A stretch of 64,000 nt of DNA from Eubacterium coprostanoligenes (GCF_900167205.1 NZ_FUWW01000011.1:1-64000), one strand, 5' to 3'. Shown: positions 25,312-33,990, counted from the stretch's first letter. Made by a program: numbers and translations. Notes: generated from the sequence alone by a model not told the origin.

Positions 25312-25406
25312 CAGTTTTTTTACTTTGATACACTTTTTTAACTATTTTATCTATCCGTCACAAAGAAACGCCAAAACTTTCGCCCTTGTTCGTGCATTTT
25401 GTCACC

Positions 25407-25436
25407 TTGAATTTTTTTGCCGTTGTGGTGTATTAT
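25407..25436 (+). promoter_or_regulatory. Candidate promoter for HAD gene
   Basis: TTGAAT (25407-25412), 18 bases, then TATTAT (25431-25436). The leader to ATG 25576 is about 130 bases and contains a type B repeat. The rest of the xpt-HAD gap shows nothing recognisable. Confidence 0.45.
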
Positions 25437-25485
25437 TAAATTATAGAGTAATATTATCATCCTTGTTACAGGGTTCGTTGAATAG

Positions 25486-25540
25486 ACCCCACCGTCTGCA
25501 TATCAACGCAGACACCTCCCCTTGATATAAGGGGAGGCTC
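25486..25540. repeat. Dispersed double-hairpin element, type B
   Basis: ACCCCACCGTCTGC...GCAGAC, then ACCTCCCCTTG and AAGGGGAGGC. The first hairpin is formed by GTCTGC/GCAGAC. The layout equals 8371 and 17884. Confidence 0.75.
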
Positions 25541-25575
25541 ATAAGGTTTGATGATTTATATTTGGAGATGATTAT

Positions 25576-26394
25576 ATGATAAAATTAATCGCACTTGATT
25601 TGGACGGCACCCTCACTTCTGCCGACCATATGACTGTTACACAAAAAACAAGAGACGCCTTGAAGCGTGCCCACGATTCGGGAGCAAAGATTTCTATTGC
25701 CACAGGCAGAACAGTTGCGATTATCGGCGACATCTGTCAGCAGGTTCCCGAAATTGACTATGTGATTTACTCAAACGGAGCGGGCGTTCTTGACAGACAC
25801 AACCAAAAAATCATATATTCTAAATTTATGCCGTGGGAGCTTGTTGCACCGATTTACGACACGCTCAACACAATGCCGACATTTTTTGAAGTTTATGTTG
25901 ACGGTGTAAGCTACTATCAACTCGACAAAACAAAGTTTTATCCAAAAGGTGCATTGCCACAGGAATTTGTTGACGAATTGCTCGGAAAAATGAGCGGTGT
26001 TGAAGATTTGAGAGCCGTGCTTGAGGGCAACAGGATTGAAAAATTCACCGCATATTTTGACGACAGAGCCGACTACGACAAGGCTTGGAATTATTTGAGC
26101 GGTTTTGACGAACTGTATCTTGCTTCCTCACTTCCGATAAGTATGGAATTCACAATGGCAAATGTCAACAAAGGCACAGCGATTGAGGGAATGTGCAAGG
26201 TGCTCGGCATCACAAATGCGGAATGTATGGCATTCGGTGACGCAGGCAACGACATTGAAATGCTCGAATTTTGCAAATACGGAGTTGCAATGGGCAACGC
26301 AACAGACGAATGCAAGCGCCACGCAAGATTTGTGACAAAAGCAAACACCGAGGACGGCATCGCCTACGCAATTGAGCAGATTATGGAAGTGTAA
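25576..26394 (+). CDS. Cof-type HAD-superfamily phosphatase
   Basis: This 272-residue protein has HAD motif I (LIALDLDGTLTSAD near 4, nucleophile Asp 9), motif II (ISIATGRT near 39), a Cof-type C2B cap, motif III (NKGTAIEGM, Lys near 197) and motif IV (AFGDAGNDIEML near 216). Cof-type enzymes dephosphorylate sugar phosphates, flavin or pyridoxal phosphates in the cytoplasm with Mg2+; the substrate cannot be inferred. GGAGATGATT precedes ATG 25576. It is monocistronic. Confidence 0.92.
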   Translation: MIKLIALDLDGTLTSADHMTVTQKTRDALKRAHDSGAKISIATGRTVAIIGDICQQVPEIDYVIYSNGAGVLDRHNQKIIYSKFMPWELVAPIYDTLNTMPTFFEVYVDGVSYYQLDKTKFYPKGALPQEFVDELLGKMSGVEDLRAVLEGNRIEKFTAYFDDRADYDKAWNYLSGFDELYLASSLPISMEFTMANVNKGTAIEGMCKVLGITNAECMAFGDAGNDIEMLEFCKYGVAMGNATDECKRHARFVTKANTEDGIAYAIEQIMEV

Positions 26395-26401
26395 GCCAAC
26401 T

Positions 26402-26468
26402 GTGGATTACGAGACTCGCTCGGCTCGCTTTAATTTGCAATGTTGTCGAGAATGTGTGCGTTATCCAC
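26402..26468 (-). pseudogene. Possible decayed tRNA-Gly remnant
   Basis: GGATTACGAGACTCG (26404-26418) repeats the 3' part of the intact tRNA-Gly 120 bases away. The outer ends GTGGAT and ATCCAC (26402-26407, 26463-26468) can pair like an acceptor stem, and the length is close to that of a tRNA. The middle no longer forms D and anticodon arms. Confidence 0.35.
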
Positions 26469-26483
26469 TACAATTTAAAAATA

Positions 26484-26511
26484 AAAATCCCCACCTTGTG
26501 GTGAGGATTTT
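26484..26511 (-). terminator. Terminator after tRNA-Gly
   Basis: AAAATCCCCACC and GGTGAGGATTTT form a stem with one wobble or mismatch. It is 6 bases past the tRNA 3' end on the minus strand and is followed by Ts. Confidence 0.8.
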
Positions 26512-26517
26512 CATTTT

Positions 26518-26593
26518 TGGAGCGGATTACGAGACTCGAACTCGCTACCTTCACCTTGGCAAGGTGACGCTCTACCGGATGAGCTAAATCCGC
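26518..26593 (-). tRNA. tRNA-Gly (GCC)
   Basis: This 76-base cloverleaf includes an encoded CCA. Acceptor GCGGATT pairs with AATCCGC, the D arm region is GCTCATCCGGTAGAGC, the anticodon arm is TCACC-TTGCCAA-GGTGA with anticodon GCC, and the T arm is GCGAG-TTCGAGT-CTCGT-like. A terminator follows. It reads GGC and GGT glycine codons. Confidence 0.95.
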
Positions 26594-26650
26594 AATTGCA
26601 AGACTTATTATAACCAAGATAGTTACATTTGTCAAGCATTAATTTTATTT

Positions 26651-27190
26651 TTATGAATTTTTATATTCCTTAAAATAAGCCTTTGGCACTTTGCAGAGCG
26701 GACAAACCTCCGGTGCGGACTTGCCGACAACGATATGACCGCAGTTCATACAAATCCAAATCGCCTCGCCGTCTTTGGTGAAAACCTTTTGATTTTTCAC
26801 ATCTGTCAAAAGCTGACGGAACTTACTTTCGTGCTGGGACTCCACCTTTGCAACAAGGTCAAAGAGCTTTGCAATTTCCGTAAAACCCTCTTCTGCCGCC
26901 GTTTTTGAAAATTCGGGATACATATTCACCCATTCAAAATTTTCGCCGTCTACCGCTTCGGTCAAATTTGTTTGAGTGTCGGGCATTTCATCGCTGTGGA
27001 GATACTTATACCACAATCTTGCGTGGGCAAGTTCGTTTTTTGCAGTCTGCTCAAAAATGTTTGCAATCTCGTTGTAACCGTCATTTCTTGCCTTTGTCGC
27101 AAACAGCGTATACTTTGTGTTCGCCTGTGTTTCGCCGTTAAATGCGGCAATCAGATTTGCTTCGGTTTTTGTTCCCTTGATACTGTGCAT
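26651..27190 (-). CDS. rbr: Rubrerythrin
   Basis: This 179-residue protein has a ferritin-like diiron domain (FNGETQANTKYTLFA near 14, FEQTAKNELAHARLW near 46, FTEIAKLFDLVAKVESQHE near 101) and a C-terminal rubredoxin domain with CMNCGHI (near 147) and CPLCKVPK (near 162) binding one iron. It reduces hydrogen peroxide in the cytoplasm of anaerobes. Its GGAAAGGA ribosome site lies inside a long hairpin at 27197-27239 that also ends the serS transcript. Confidence 0.96.
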   Translation of the reverse strand: MHSIKGTKTEANLIAAFNGETQANTKYTLFATKARNDGYNEIANIFEQTAKNELAHARLWYKYLHSDEMPDTQTNLTEAVDGENFEWVNMYPEFSKTAAEEGFTEIAKLFDLVAKVESQHESKFRQLLTDVKNQKVFTKDGEAIWICMNCGHIVVGKSAPEVCPLCKVPKAYFKEYKNS

Positions 27191-27196
27191 AAAAAA

Positions 27197-27239
27197 ATCC
27201 TTTCCGTTTTTTATTAGTTTTAGAAAAAACGAAAAGGAT
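27197..27239 (-). terminator. Terminator of serS overlapping the rubrerythrin ribosome site
   Basis: ATCCTTTCCGTTTTTT and AAAAAACGAAAAGGAT form a stem of about 16 bp with one mismatch. On the minus strand the second arm, GGAAAGGAT, is the Shine-Dalgarno of rubrerythrin, so read-through from serS would mask it. Confidence 0.7.
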
Positions 27240-27290
27240 ATTCAAATAAATAATTATTAATTTATAATTTGGCGTGATTCAGAGACTTTA

Positions 27291-28583
27291 TCAACAGTCT
27301 TTTTTAGGAACGATTTTGTCCTTACCGCCCATGTACATACGGAGTGCTTCAGGAATTGAAACTGTGCCGTCTGCATTGAGATTGTTTTCAAGGAACGCAA
27401 TGAGCATTCTCGGCGGAGCAACAACCGTGTTGTTAAGAGTGTGAGCAAGATAATTGCCTTTTTCGCCTTTAACACGAATCTTGAGGCGTCTTGCCTGTGC
27501 GTCTGTAAGATTTGAGCATGAACCGACTTCAAAGTACTTCTTCTGTCTTGGTGACCATGCTTCAACATCGACTGACTTAACCTTGAGGTCTGCAAGGTCG
27601 CCCGAGCAACATTCAAGTGTTCTTACAGGAATATCGAGTGAGCGGAACAAATCAACGGTGTTCTGCCAAAGTTTGTCAAACCACATCTTTGATTCTTCAG
27701 GCTTGCAGACAACAACCATTTCCTGCTTCTCGAACTGATGAATTCTGTATACACCACGCTCCTCAATGCCGTGAGCACCCTTTTCCTTACGGAAGCAAGG
27801 AGAATACGAAGTGAGAGTGAGCGGAAGTTTTTCTTCAGGTGTGATAGTGTCGATAAACTTACCAATCATTGAGTGCTCGGAAGTACCGATAAGATACAAG
27901 TCCTCGCCCTCGATTTTGTACATCATAGCGTCCATTTCCTCAAAGCTCATAACGCCTGTTACAACATTTGAGCGAATCATAAACGGAGGCACAACATATG
28001 TGAAACCACGGTCGATCATAAAATCACGGGCATAGCTGATAACTGCGGAATGAAGTCGTGCAATATCGCCCATAAGATAGTAGAAGCCGTTGCCTGCAAC
28101 TCTGCCGGCAGCCTCCATATCGATGCCGTCAAATGATTCCATAATATCGGTGTGATAAGGGATTTCAAAATCAGGAACAACAGGCTCGCCGTAACGCTGA
28201 ACTTCAACATTTTCGCTGTCGTCCTTACCAATCGGAACAGACTCATCAATGATGTTTGGAATCATCATCATTCTCTTTGTTACTTCTTCTGTAAGCTCGT
28301 TTTCCTTGCCTGCAAGTTCGTCAAGTTCCTTTGCCTGAGCTGTAACCTTTTCCTTGAGAGCCATACCCTCTTCTTTTTTGCCCTGTGCCATAAGAGCACC
28401 GATTTCCTTTGAAATCTTGTTTCTGTTGGCACGGAGTTCATCTGCTCTTGCGATAACCTGACGGCGTTCCTCATCAAGCTCAATAACCTCGTCTACAAGA
28501 TGAAGTTTGTGGTCCTGAAATTTCTTTTTGATGTTTTCCTTAACCACATCGGGATTTTCTCTGACAAATTTAATATCTAACAT
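27291..28583 (-). CDS. serS: Seryl-tRNA synthetase
   Basis: This 430-residue class II synthetase charges tRNA-Ser (and tRNA-Sec where present). It has an N-terminal coiled-coil arm (about 30-105, rich in Glu/Lys), motif 2 region SPCFRKEKGAHG near 271 and motif 3 NNTVVAPPRMLIAFLENN near 380. The length is typical. TCTCCTG-type complement (CAGGAGAAA) precedes ATG 28583. It lies 40 bases after parB. The gap is too short for a T-box, so expression probably depends on the upstream chromosome-segregation operon. Confidence 0.96.
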   Translation of the reverse strand: MLDIKFVRENPDVVKENIKKKFQDHKLHLVDEVIELDEERRQVIARADELRANRNKISKEIGALMAQGKKEEGMALKEKVTAQAKELDELAGKENELTEEVTKRMMMIPNIIDESVPIGKDDSENVEVQRYGEPVVPDFEIPYHTDIMESFDGIDMEAAGRVAGNGFYYLMGDIARLHSAVISYARDFMIDRGFTYVVPPFMIRSNVVTGVMSFEEMDAMMYKIEGEDLYLIGTSEHSMIGKFIDTITPEEKLPLTLTSYSPCFRKEKGAHGIEERGVYRIHQFEKQEMVVVCKPEESKMWFDKLWQNTVDLFRSLDIPVRTLECCSGDLADLKVKSVDVEAWSPRQKKYFEVGSCSNLTDAQARRLKIRVKGEKGNYLAHTLNNTVVAPPRMLIAFLENNLNADGTVSIPEALRMYMGGKDKIVPKKDC

Positions 28584-28623
28584 TATTTTTTCTCCTGTTT
28601 GTTATTTATAAATATATATTATA

Positions 28624-29469
28624 TTACTTTGCAATGGCATTTGCAATATTTTTTAGGTCATCAAGGGTGTAAAACTCAATTTCGAGTGTGCCCTTGTTTC
28701 TGCCGTTGTACACTCTGACCTTTGTGCCGAGTGCCTCTGTGAGCGAAAGTTCAACCTCGTCATAAAAACTGTCTCGTCTTTGAGCGGTTTTTGTTTTTGC
28801 TGAACTTGTGGCAGGACGCTTCGCCATTTTTTCAACATCACGCACGGTGAGTTTCTTTGAAACGATTTGATTTGCACATTCAATCATCATCGGCTGATTG
28901 TCAAACGCAAGAAGTGCCCTTGCGTGACCGGCTGAAATTGTGCCGTCTTTTGCCATTTCTCTGACCTCTTCAGGCAATTTGAGAAGTCGCAAAGCGTTGG
29001 TGATTGCCGGTCTTGACTTGCCGACAGATGTTGCCACCTGCTCTTGAGTGTATCCGCATTTGTCAATAAGTGCCTGAAGTCCCTCCGCCTCTTCAATCGG
29101 GTTGAGGTCCTCACGCTGTAAGTTTTCGATAATAGCTATTTCCATAGCCTCGGTGTCTGAAAGCTCCTTGATGATTACCGGAACTTCCTTGAGTTCTGCC
29201 AAACGGCTCGCTCTCCAACGGCGTTCACCTGCAACAAGCTGATAACCTCCGCTTGTAAGCGGTCGAACCAAAAGCGGTTGAAGCACGCCGTGCTGACGAA
29301 TGGAATCCGCAAGTTCTTCAAGTGCCGTTTCGTCAAATGTTTTTCTCGGCTGTTCTTTGTTCGGGGTGATTTCGTTTATGTTGAGCGTGCTTGTTGACAC
29401 CATTGAATCGGTGTTATTTTCAAGCATCAACGCACCCAAACCCTTACCGAGTCCTGACTTTTTTGCCAT
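28624..29469 (-). CDS. parB: Chromosome partitioning protein ParB (Spo0J)
   Basis: This 281-residue CTP-dependent clamp loads at parS and slides on DNA. It has the short KSGLGKGLGALM N-terminal tail that activates ParA, the NKEQPRKTF box (near 36), the CTP-binding GERRWRA motif (near 81), ENLQREDLNPIEEA (near 114), a helix-turn-helix (TQEQVATSVGKSRPAITNALRLL, near 139) and a C-terminal dimerisation region. It follows parA by 29 bases. Three parS-like sites lie just upstream of parA. Confidence 0.96.
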   Translation of the reverse strand: MAKKSGLGKGLGALMLENNTDSMVSTSTLNINEITPNKEQPRKTFDETALEELADSIRQHGVLQPLLVRPLTSGGYQLVAGERRWRASRLAELKEVPVIIKELSDTEAMEIAIIENLQREDLNPIEEAEGLQALIDKCGYTQEQVATSVGKSRPAITNALRLLKLPEEVREMAKDGTISAGHARALLAFDNQPMMIECANQIVSKKLTVRDVEKMAKRPATSSAKTKTAQRRDSFYDEVELSLTEALGTKVRVYNGRNKGTLEIEFYTLDDLKNIANAIAK

Positions 29470-29498
29470 ATTTTCCTCCTGAAATGTTTATCGGTTAA

Positions 29499-30260
29499 TT
29501 ATTGATTTTTCAAAAATTCCTCAACAAATTTTTTGTATGCGAATGACGGCTTGGAATATTTTTCGTAATAGATTACAGGTTTACCAAAGCTTGGTGCTTC
29601 AGCAATCTTGACGGAGCGAGGAATAGCCGTTTTGTATGGCTTACCCGGAAAGTATTGCGACACTTCGTCAATTACCATTTGGTTGAGCTTCAATCTGCCG
29701 TCATACATTGTGAAGAGCACGCCCTCAAGTTCGAGGTGTTCGTTGTAGTGTTGTTTAATTGTGCGAACTGTTGAGATGAGCTGGCTCAAACCCTCAAGTG
29801 CATAGTATTCACACTGAAGCGGAACGATGAGCGTATCTGCTGCAACAAGTGCGTTGATTGAAAGCAAGCCGAGTGACGGCGGACAGTCAATAATTACATA
29901 ATCAAACTCCATAATGAGAGTTGCAATTGAACGCTTCAACACGCTGTTGCGGTTTTCAAGCTCTGCAATTTCTACCTCTGCGCCTGCAAGATTCATATTT
30001 GCAGGGAGGAGATACAGATTTTTGAACTCTGTTTCAATCATAACGGAACGGGCGGTTTGCTCGCCAATCATCACATCATATGTGCTGAATTCAACCTCGC
30101 TTTTGTCGATGCCGACACCTGATGTGGAATTGCCCTGTGGGTCGATGTCAATAAGCAGGGTTTTGTAGCCTTTTTGACCCAAACCGGCAGCCATATTAAC
30201 GCATGTTGTGGTTTTGCCGACTCCGCCTTTTTGATTAAAAATTGCAACAGTTTTGCTCAT
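29499..30260 (-). CDS. parA: Chromosome partitioning ATPase ParA (Soj)
   Basis: This 253-residue deviant Walker ATPase has KGGVGKTTC near residue 11, with both conserved Lys residues. DIDPQGNSTSG lies near 39 and DYVIIDCPPSLG near 118. It dimerises with ATP on DNA and is stimulated by ParB; in B. subtilis it also modulates DnaA. It is encoded directly upstream of parB and downstream of three parS sites. GAGGTGACTTT precedes ATG 30260. Confidence 0.97.
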   Translation of the reverse strand: MSKTVAIFNQKGGVGKTTTCVNMAAGLGQKGYKTLLIDIDPQGNSTSGVGIDKSEVEFSTYDVMIGEQTARSVMIETEFKNLYLLPANMNLAGAEVEIAELENRNSVLKRSIATLIMEFDYVIIDCPPSLGLLSINALVAADTLIVPLQCEYYALEGLSQLISTVRTIKQHYNEHLELEGVLFTMYDGRLKLNQMVIDEVSQYFPGKPYKTAIPRSVKIAEAPSFGKPVIYYEKYSKPSFAYKKFVEEFLKNQ

Positions 30261-30334
30261 AAAGTCACCTCATTTGTTTACTGATATTATTATACTACTA
30301 TACCGATTATATATCAAGGTGAATATATGGTGTA

Positions 30335-30350
30335 TGTTCCACATGAAACA
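30335..30350 (+). promoter_or_regulatory. parS site 1
   Basis: TGTTCCACATGAAACA differs from the Firmicutes consensus TGTTNCACGTGAAACA at one central base. Confidence 0.85.
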
Positions 30351-30368
30351 TCAATATGTGGATTTGAA

Positions 30369-30384
30369 TGTTTCACATGAAACA
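30369..30384 (+). promoter_or_regulatory. parS site 2
   Basis: TGTTTCACATGAAACA, same orientation and same central A as the other two copies. It starts 34 bases after site 1. Confidence 0.9.
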
Positions 30385-30419
30385 TTGAGTAATATTCCCC
30401 ACGAATGTATATTAAATAA

Positions 30420-30435
30420 TGTTTCACATGAAACA
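30420..30435 (+). promoter_or_regulatory. parS site 3
   Basis: TGTTTCACATGAAACA, identical to site 2. It starts 51 bases after it and sits between noc and parA. Confidence 0.9.
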
Positions 30436-30441
30436 ACGCAA

Positions 30442-30466
30442 AACGGACAGGCATAACCTGTCCGTT
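30442..30466 (-). terminator. Terminator of noc
   Basis: AACGGACAGG and CCTGTCCGTT form a perfect 10-bp stem with a 5-base loop. On the minus strand a TTTTG run follows, leading directly into parS site 3. Confidence 0.75.
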
Positions 30467-30514
30467 CCGCTGTGATGAAAAGAGGAGAATATGTTTAAAA
30501 TGGTTTTACCCATT

Positions 30515-31306
30515 TTAAGCCGATTTTTGACCGACCGCCTTAGGTATCTTGATTCGATACTCAATGTACTCATCGGTTTCCGTTTGGTCAGATATGGCAT
30601 TAATTCCTGATTCCTGCATCGTTTTGATAGCCTTGTTGACCGTGTTGACAAATATTCTAAAATCCTTGTAAATAGGATGGTTTGTTCTTTTTTTAGGCTT
30701 CGGCTTTGCATAGAATGTTGCAATATAGCTTTCCGTTTGGGCAACATTCAAATGTCTGTCCTTGATTACATTGAGCACAGTCCAAATGTCTTTTTCGTCC
30801 TCAATGGCAAGGAGTGCCCTTGCGTGTCGCTCGGTGAGGTGCTCTTTTTCAATAAAATACCGCACATCAACGGGAAGTTTGAGCAAACGCACCTTGTTTG
30901 AAAGTGCCGATTGGCTCTTGCCAAGCGCCTTGGATATATCTTGCTGGGTCATCCCGAACACCGTCATAAGCTGTCCGATTGCCACCGCTTCCTCAAAAAA
31001 TGACAAATCCTCACGCTGTACATTTTCGAGTATGGAATAGACAGCCGATTGCTCTCGGTCTATATCCATCTCTATGCACGGCACGGTGTCAATGCCTGCC
31101 AAGATTGCGGCACGAAGTCTGCGTTCTCCCGCAATGATTTCGCAATAATCCGAGTTATTCATTCTGCGAATAAGGAGCGGTTGAAGTATTCCGTTTTCTT
31201 TGATTGAATTGGCGAGTGCAAGCATTTCTTCCGATTGAAATTGATGCCTCGGCTGATTTGGATTAGGCAACAGCTTTTCGGTTGCTATATATGAGATATT
31301 GTTCAT
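30515..31306 (-). CDS. noc: Second ParB-family protein, nucleoid occlusion Noc-like
   Basis: This 263-residue ParB paralogue has NPNQPRHQF near residue 15, the GERRLRAA CTP motif near 58, ENVQREDLSFFEEA near 93 and a helix-turn-helix (TQQDISKALGKSQSALSNKVRLL, near 117). Its place between rsmG and parA is that of noc in B. subtilis. The N-terminal amphipathic membrane-targeting helix of B. subtilis Noc is not visible, so membrane-dependent division inhibition is uncertain. It has a terminator before the parS array, so it is transcribed separately from parA-parB. Confidence 0.85.
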   Translation of the reverse strand: MNNISYIATEKLLPNPNQPRHQFQSEEMLALANSIKENGILQPLLIRRMNNSDYCEIIAGERRLRAAILAGIDTVPCIEMDIDREQSAVYSILENVQREDLSFFEEAVAIGQLMTVFGMTQQDISKALGKSQSALSNKVRLLKLPVDVRYFIEKEHLTERHARALLAIEDEKDIWTVLNVIKDRHLNVAQTESYIATFYAKPKPKKRTNHPIYKDFRIFVNTVNKAIKTMQESGINAISDQTETDEYIEYRIKIPKAVGQKSA

Positions 31307-31355
31307 AAGCCTGTCCTTTCGATATATCTATATTATCATAAACAACGCAAAAAGA

Positions 31356-31385
31356 AAAGGATTTCTCATCGTGAGAAATCCCTTT
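31356..31385 (-). terminator. Terminator of rsmG
   Basis: GGATTTCTC and GAGAAATCC form a 9-bp stem with loop ATCGT. On the minus strand TTTTCTTTTT follows. Confidence 0.85.
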
Positions 31386-31406
31386 AATTCGTCAAAAAGT
31401 CCCTTT

Positions 31407-32111
31407 TTACAAAGGCTTTGTTGATATTTTTTTGGACTTACGGGGGAACTGTGTCGGAGTTTGCGATATTTTTTTAATCACAACAATTGAGCGTGGTTCT
31501 GTTCCGTTAAGTTTATATGAAATATTTTCCACAACTTCACCGCCAAGGGTTGAAATTGCGTCCTTTGCCGATTCGGTATCGTCACAGCTACCCTTGAGTG
31601 CCACAAAATATCCGCCGACTTTTACGAACGGCAGGCAGTACTCAGCGAGCACATTCATGGGCGCAACTGCTCTTGCGGTTGCCAAATCAAACATTTCTCG
31701 GAAATTTTTGTCTTGTCCTGAGTCTTCTGCACGAGAATGAATGAGCTGTGCTTCAAGTCCGAGAGCGTGAATGGCTGTATCCAAGAATGTTAATCTTTTG
31801 TTAATTGCATCCATCATAGTTAGACATAAATCAGGTTTATAGATGAGTAACGGCACGCTCGGAAAGCCTGCTCCGGCACCAACATCAATGACCGTTTTGA
31901 CATTTTCCAAATTAAAATACTTTGGAAGCATAAGGCAGTCGAGAAAATGCTTAACCTCAATTTCCTCCGGTTCGGTGATTGCGGTCAAATTCATCTTGCC
32001 GTTCCACTCCACAAGAAGCTCGGCGTACTTGTCGAATCTGTCGAGTGCTTGCTCGTCAAGAGTTATTCCGTTTTCTTTTGCAATGTTGCAAAGTCGATTT
32101 TTGTCAATCAT
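31407..32111 (-). CDS. rsmG: 16S rRNA m7G527 methyltransferase
   Basis: This 234-residue enzyme (formerly GidB) methylates N7 of G527 in 16S rRNA. The AdoMet site VIDVGAGAGFPSVPLLI is near residue 70, with EVKHFLDCL near 52 and ATARAVAPMNVLAEYCLP near 146. Loss gives low-level streptomycin resistance in other species. The start overlaps the mnmG stop by 8 bases, so it is coupled to the tRNA modification genes. The last 20 residues are basic. Confidence 0.96.
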   Translation of the reverse strand: MIDKNRLCNIAKENGITLDEQALDRFDKYAELLVEWNGKMNLTAITEPEEIEVKHFLDCLMLPKYFNLENVKTVIDVGAGAGFPSVPLLIYKPDLCLTMMDAINKRLTFLDTAIHALGLEAQLIHSRAEDSGQDKNFREMFDLATARAVAPMNVLAEYCLPFVKVGGYFVALKGSCDDTESAKDAISTLGGEVVENISYKLNGTEPRSIVVIKKISQTPTQFPRKSKKISTKPL

Positions 32112-33975
32112 TGTGCATACTCTCCAAAATAATATTCAACGCCGTGATGTCGGCAGGGTTAACACCGCTGATTCGGCTTGCCTGTCCGAGATTTTGCGGA
32201 CGGATTTTTGACAGCTTCTCAATAGCTTCAAGTCGCAAACCTTTAAGCGTGGAATAATCAATGTCGGCAGGGATTTGCTTTGCCTCAATTCGGCGCATTT
32301 CCTTAATCTGTGCTTCCTGCTTTTTGATGTAACCCTCGTATTTTATGCTGATTTCAACCTGTTCAAAAACTTCAAGCGGAAGTTCAGGGCGGTCAACATC
32401 AATCGTTTTGAGGTCATCATATGTAATCTGCGGTCTGCGGAGAAGTTCAATCATTTTGCATCCTGTTTTGAGTGGGGCAGTGCCCTTGGAGGTCAAAATC
32501 TGTTGAACCTCATCGGTCATCGGCACGGACAAATTTTTAACACGATTGAACTCTTCCTTGATAAGTTCCTGTTTCTTGCAAAACTTTGCAAAACGCTCGT
32601 CGCTGATAAGTCCGATTTTATGGCCTGTCGGGGTGAGGCGAATGTCCGCATTGTCCTGGCGGAGCACCAAACGGTATTCGCTTCGGCTCGTCATCATTCT
32701 GTATGGGTCGGAACAACCCTTTGTAACAAGGTCGTCAATCAAAGTTCCGATGTACGAACCGCCACGGTCGAGAATAAGCGGTTCTTCACCCTTAATTTTG
32801 AGTGCAGCGTTAATTCCGGCAACAAGTCCCTGTGCCGCAGCCTCCTCGTAACCGCTCGAACCGTTGAACTGTCCTGCGCCGTAAAGCCCCGGAATGTCGA
32901 GGAATTCAAGTGTTGCTTTGAGTGCGGTCGGGTCAACGCAGTCGTATTCGATAGCGTAAGCCGCCCTCATAACCTGCGCGTGCTCAAGACCTTTGATTGT
33001 GTGGATAAATGCAAGCTGAACATCCTCGGGAAGTGAGGAGCTCAAACCCTGCAAGTACATTTCTTCTGTGTTTTCGCCACAAGGTTCGATGAAAAGCTGA
33101 TGCCTCTCCTTGTCGGCAAACCTAACAATTTTATCCTCAAAACTCGGACAATAGCGAGGTCCTTTGCCCTCGATTTTTCCGCTGTACATCGGTGAACGGT
33201 CAAGGTTGTCGAGAATAATCTGCTTCGTTTTCTCGTTTGAATAAGTGATGTGGCAAACAACCTTGTTTTCAGGGCGCTTGTCGGTTTCAAACGAAAACGG
33301 CACGGTGACCTCGTCGCCCTCTTGAACATCAAGTCCATCAAAATCAATGCTTCGTCTATTAACACGGCTCGGTGTGCCCGTCTTAAATCTGCGAAGCGGA
33401 ATGTTGAGTTTGCAAAGTGCCTTGCTGAGTTCGTTGGCAGGGAACATACCGTCAGGTCCGCTCTCGTATGTTACATCACCGATGTAAACTCTGCCGCCCA
33501 AAAATGTGCCTGTCGCAATAACAACGGCTTTTGCACGGAACAAAGCTTCAAGCCTTGTCTTAACCACCCACTCGTCACCGTCTTTGTAGAGGTCAACAAT
33601 TTCGCCCTGACGAATGTCAAGATTGTCGGTGAGTTCAAGAGTGTGCTTCATTCCGGCAGAGTATTCACGCCTGTCGATTTGAGCACGGAGCGAGTGAACC
33701 GCAGGACCTTTGCCGAGGTTGAGCATTCTGCTTTGAAGCGAATACTTGTCCGCCGCCTTGCCCATTTCTCCGCCGAGGGCATCAATTTCTCTGACAAGGT
33801 GACCCTTGCTTGTGCCACCGATTGACGGATTGCACGGCATATTGCCGACCCAATCCAAATTTATTGTAAACACGGCGGTTTTCACGCCGAGCCTTGCAGA
33901 TGCAAGCGCCGCCTCAATTCCTGCGTGACCTGCACCTATAACTATTACATCATATTTTCCGCCAAAATATTCCAT
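32104..33975 (-). CDS. mnmG: tRNA uridine 5-carboxymethylaminomethyl modification enzyme MnmG
   Basis: This 623-residue FAD protein has the dinucleotide motif VIGAGHAGIEAALASARLG near 12, CNPSIGGTSKGHLVREIDALGG near 48, and the C-terminal conserved region (YDDLKTIDVDRP, KYEGYIKKQEAQI, DYSTLKGLRLEA). With MnmE it installs cmnm5 at U34 of tRNAs, using folate and glycine. Length and order next to mnmE are standard. It is separated from mnmE by 15 bases. Confidence 0.97.
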   Translation of the reverse strand: MEYFGGKYDVIVIGAGHAGIEAALASARLGVKTAVFTINLDWVGNMPCNPSIGGTSKGHLVREIDALGGEMGKAADKYSLQSRMLNLGKGPAVHSLRAQIDRREYSAGMKHTLELTDNLDIRQGEIVDLYKDGDEWVVKTRLEALFRAKAVVIATGTFLGGRVYIGDVTYESGPDGMFPANELSKALCKLNIPLRRFKTGTPSRVNRRSIDFDGLDVQEGDEVTVPFSFETDKRPENKVVCHITYSNEKTKQIILDNLDRSPMYSGKIEGKGPRYCPSFEDKIVRFADKERHQLFIEPCGENTEEMYLQGLSSSLPEDVQLAFIHTIKGLEHAQVMRAAYAIEYDCVDPTALKATLEFLDIPGLYGAGQFNGSSGYEEAAAQGLVAGINAALKIKGEEPLILDRGGSYIGTLIDDLVTKGCSDPYRMMTSRSEYRLVLRQDNADIRLTPTGHKIGLISDERFAKFCKKQELIKEEFNRVKNLSVPMTDEVQQILTSKGTAPLKTGCKMIELLRRPQITYDDLKTIDVDRPELPLEVFEQVEISIKYEGYIKKQEAQIKEMRRIEAKQIPADIDYSTLKGLRLEAIEKLSKIRPQNLGQASRISGVNPADITALNIILESMHND

Positions 33976-33990
33976 AATTCTCCACTAAAA

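Noticed and set aside
25249-25485. Purine riboswitch upstream of xpt
   Set aside because: No aptamer core could be found on the minus strand, and the promoter leaves too short a leader.
28584-28623. T-box upstream of serS
   Set aside because: The gap is 40 bases, far too short.
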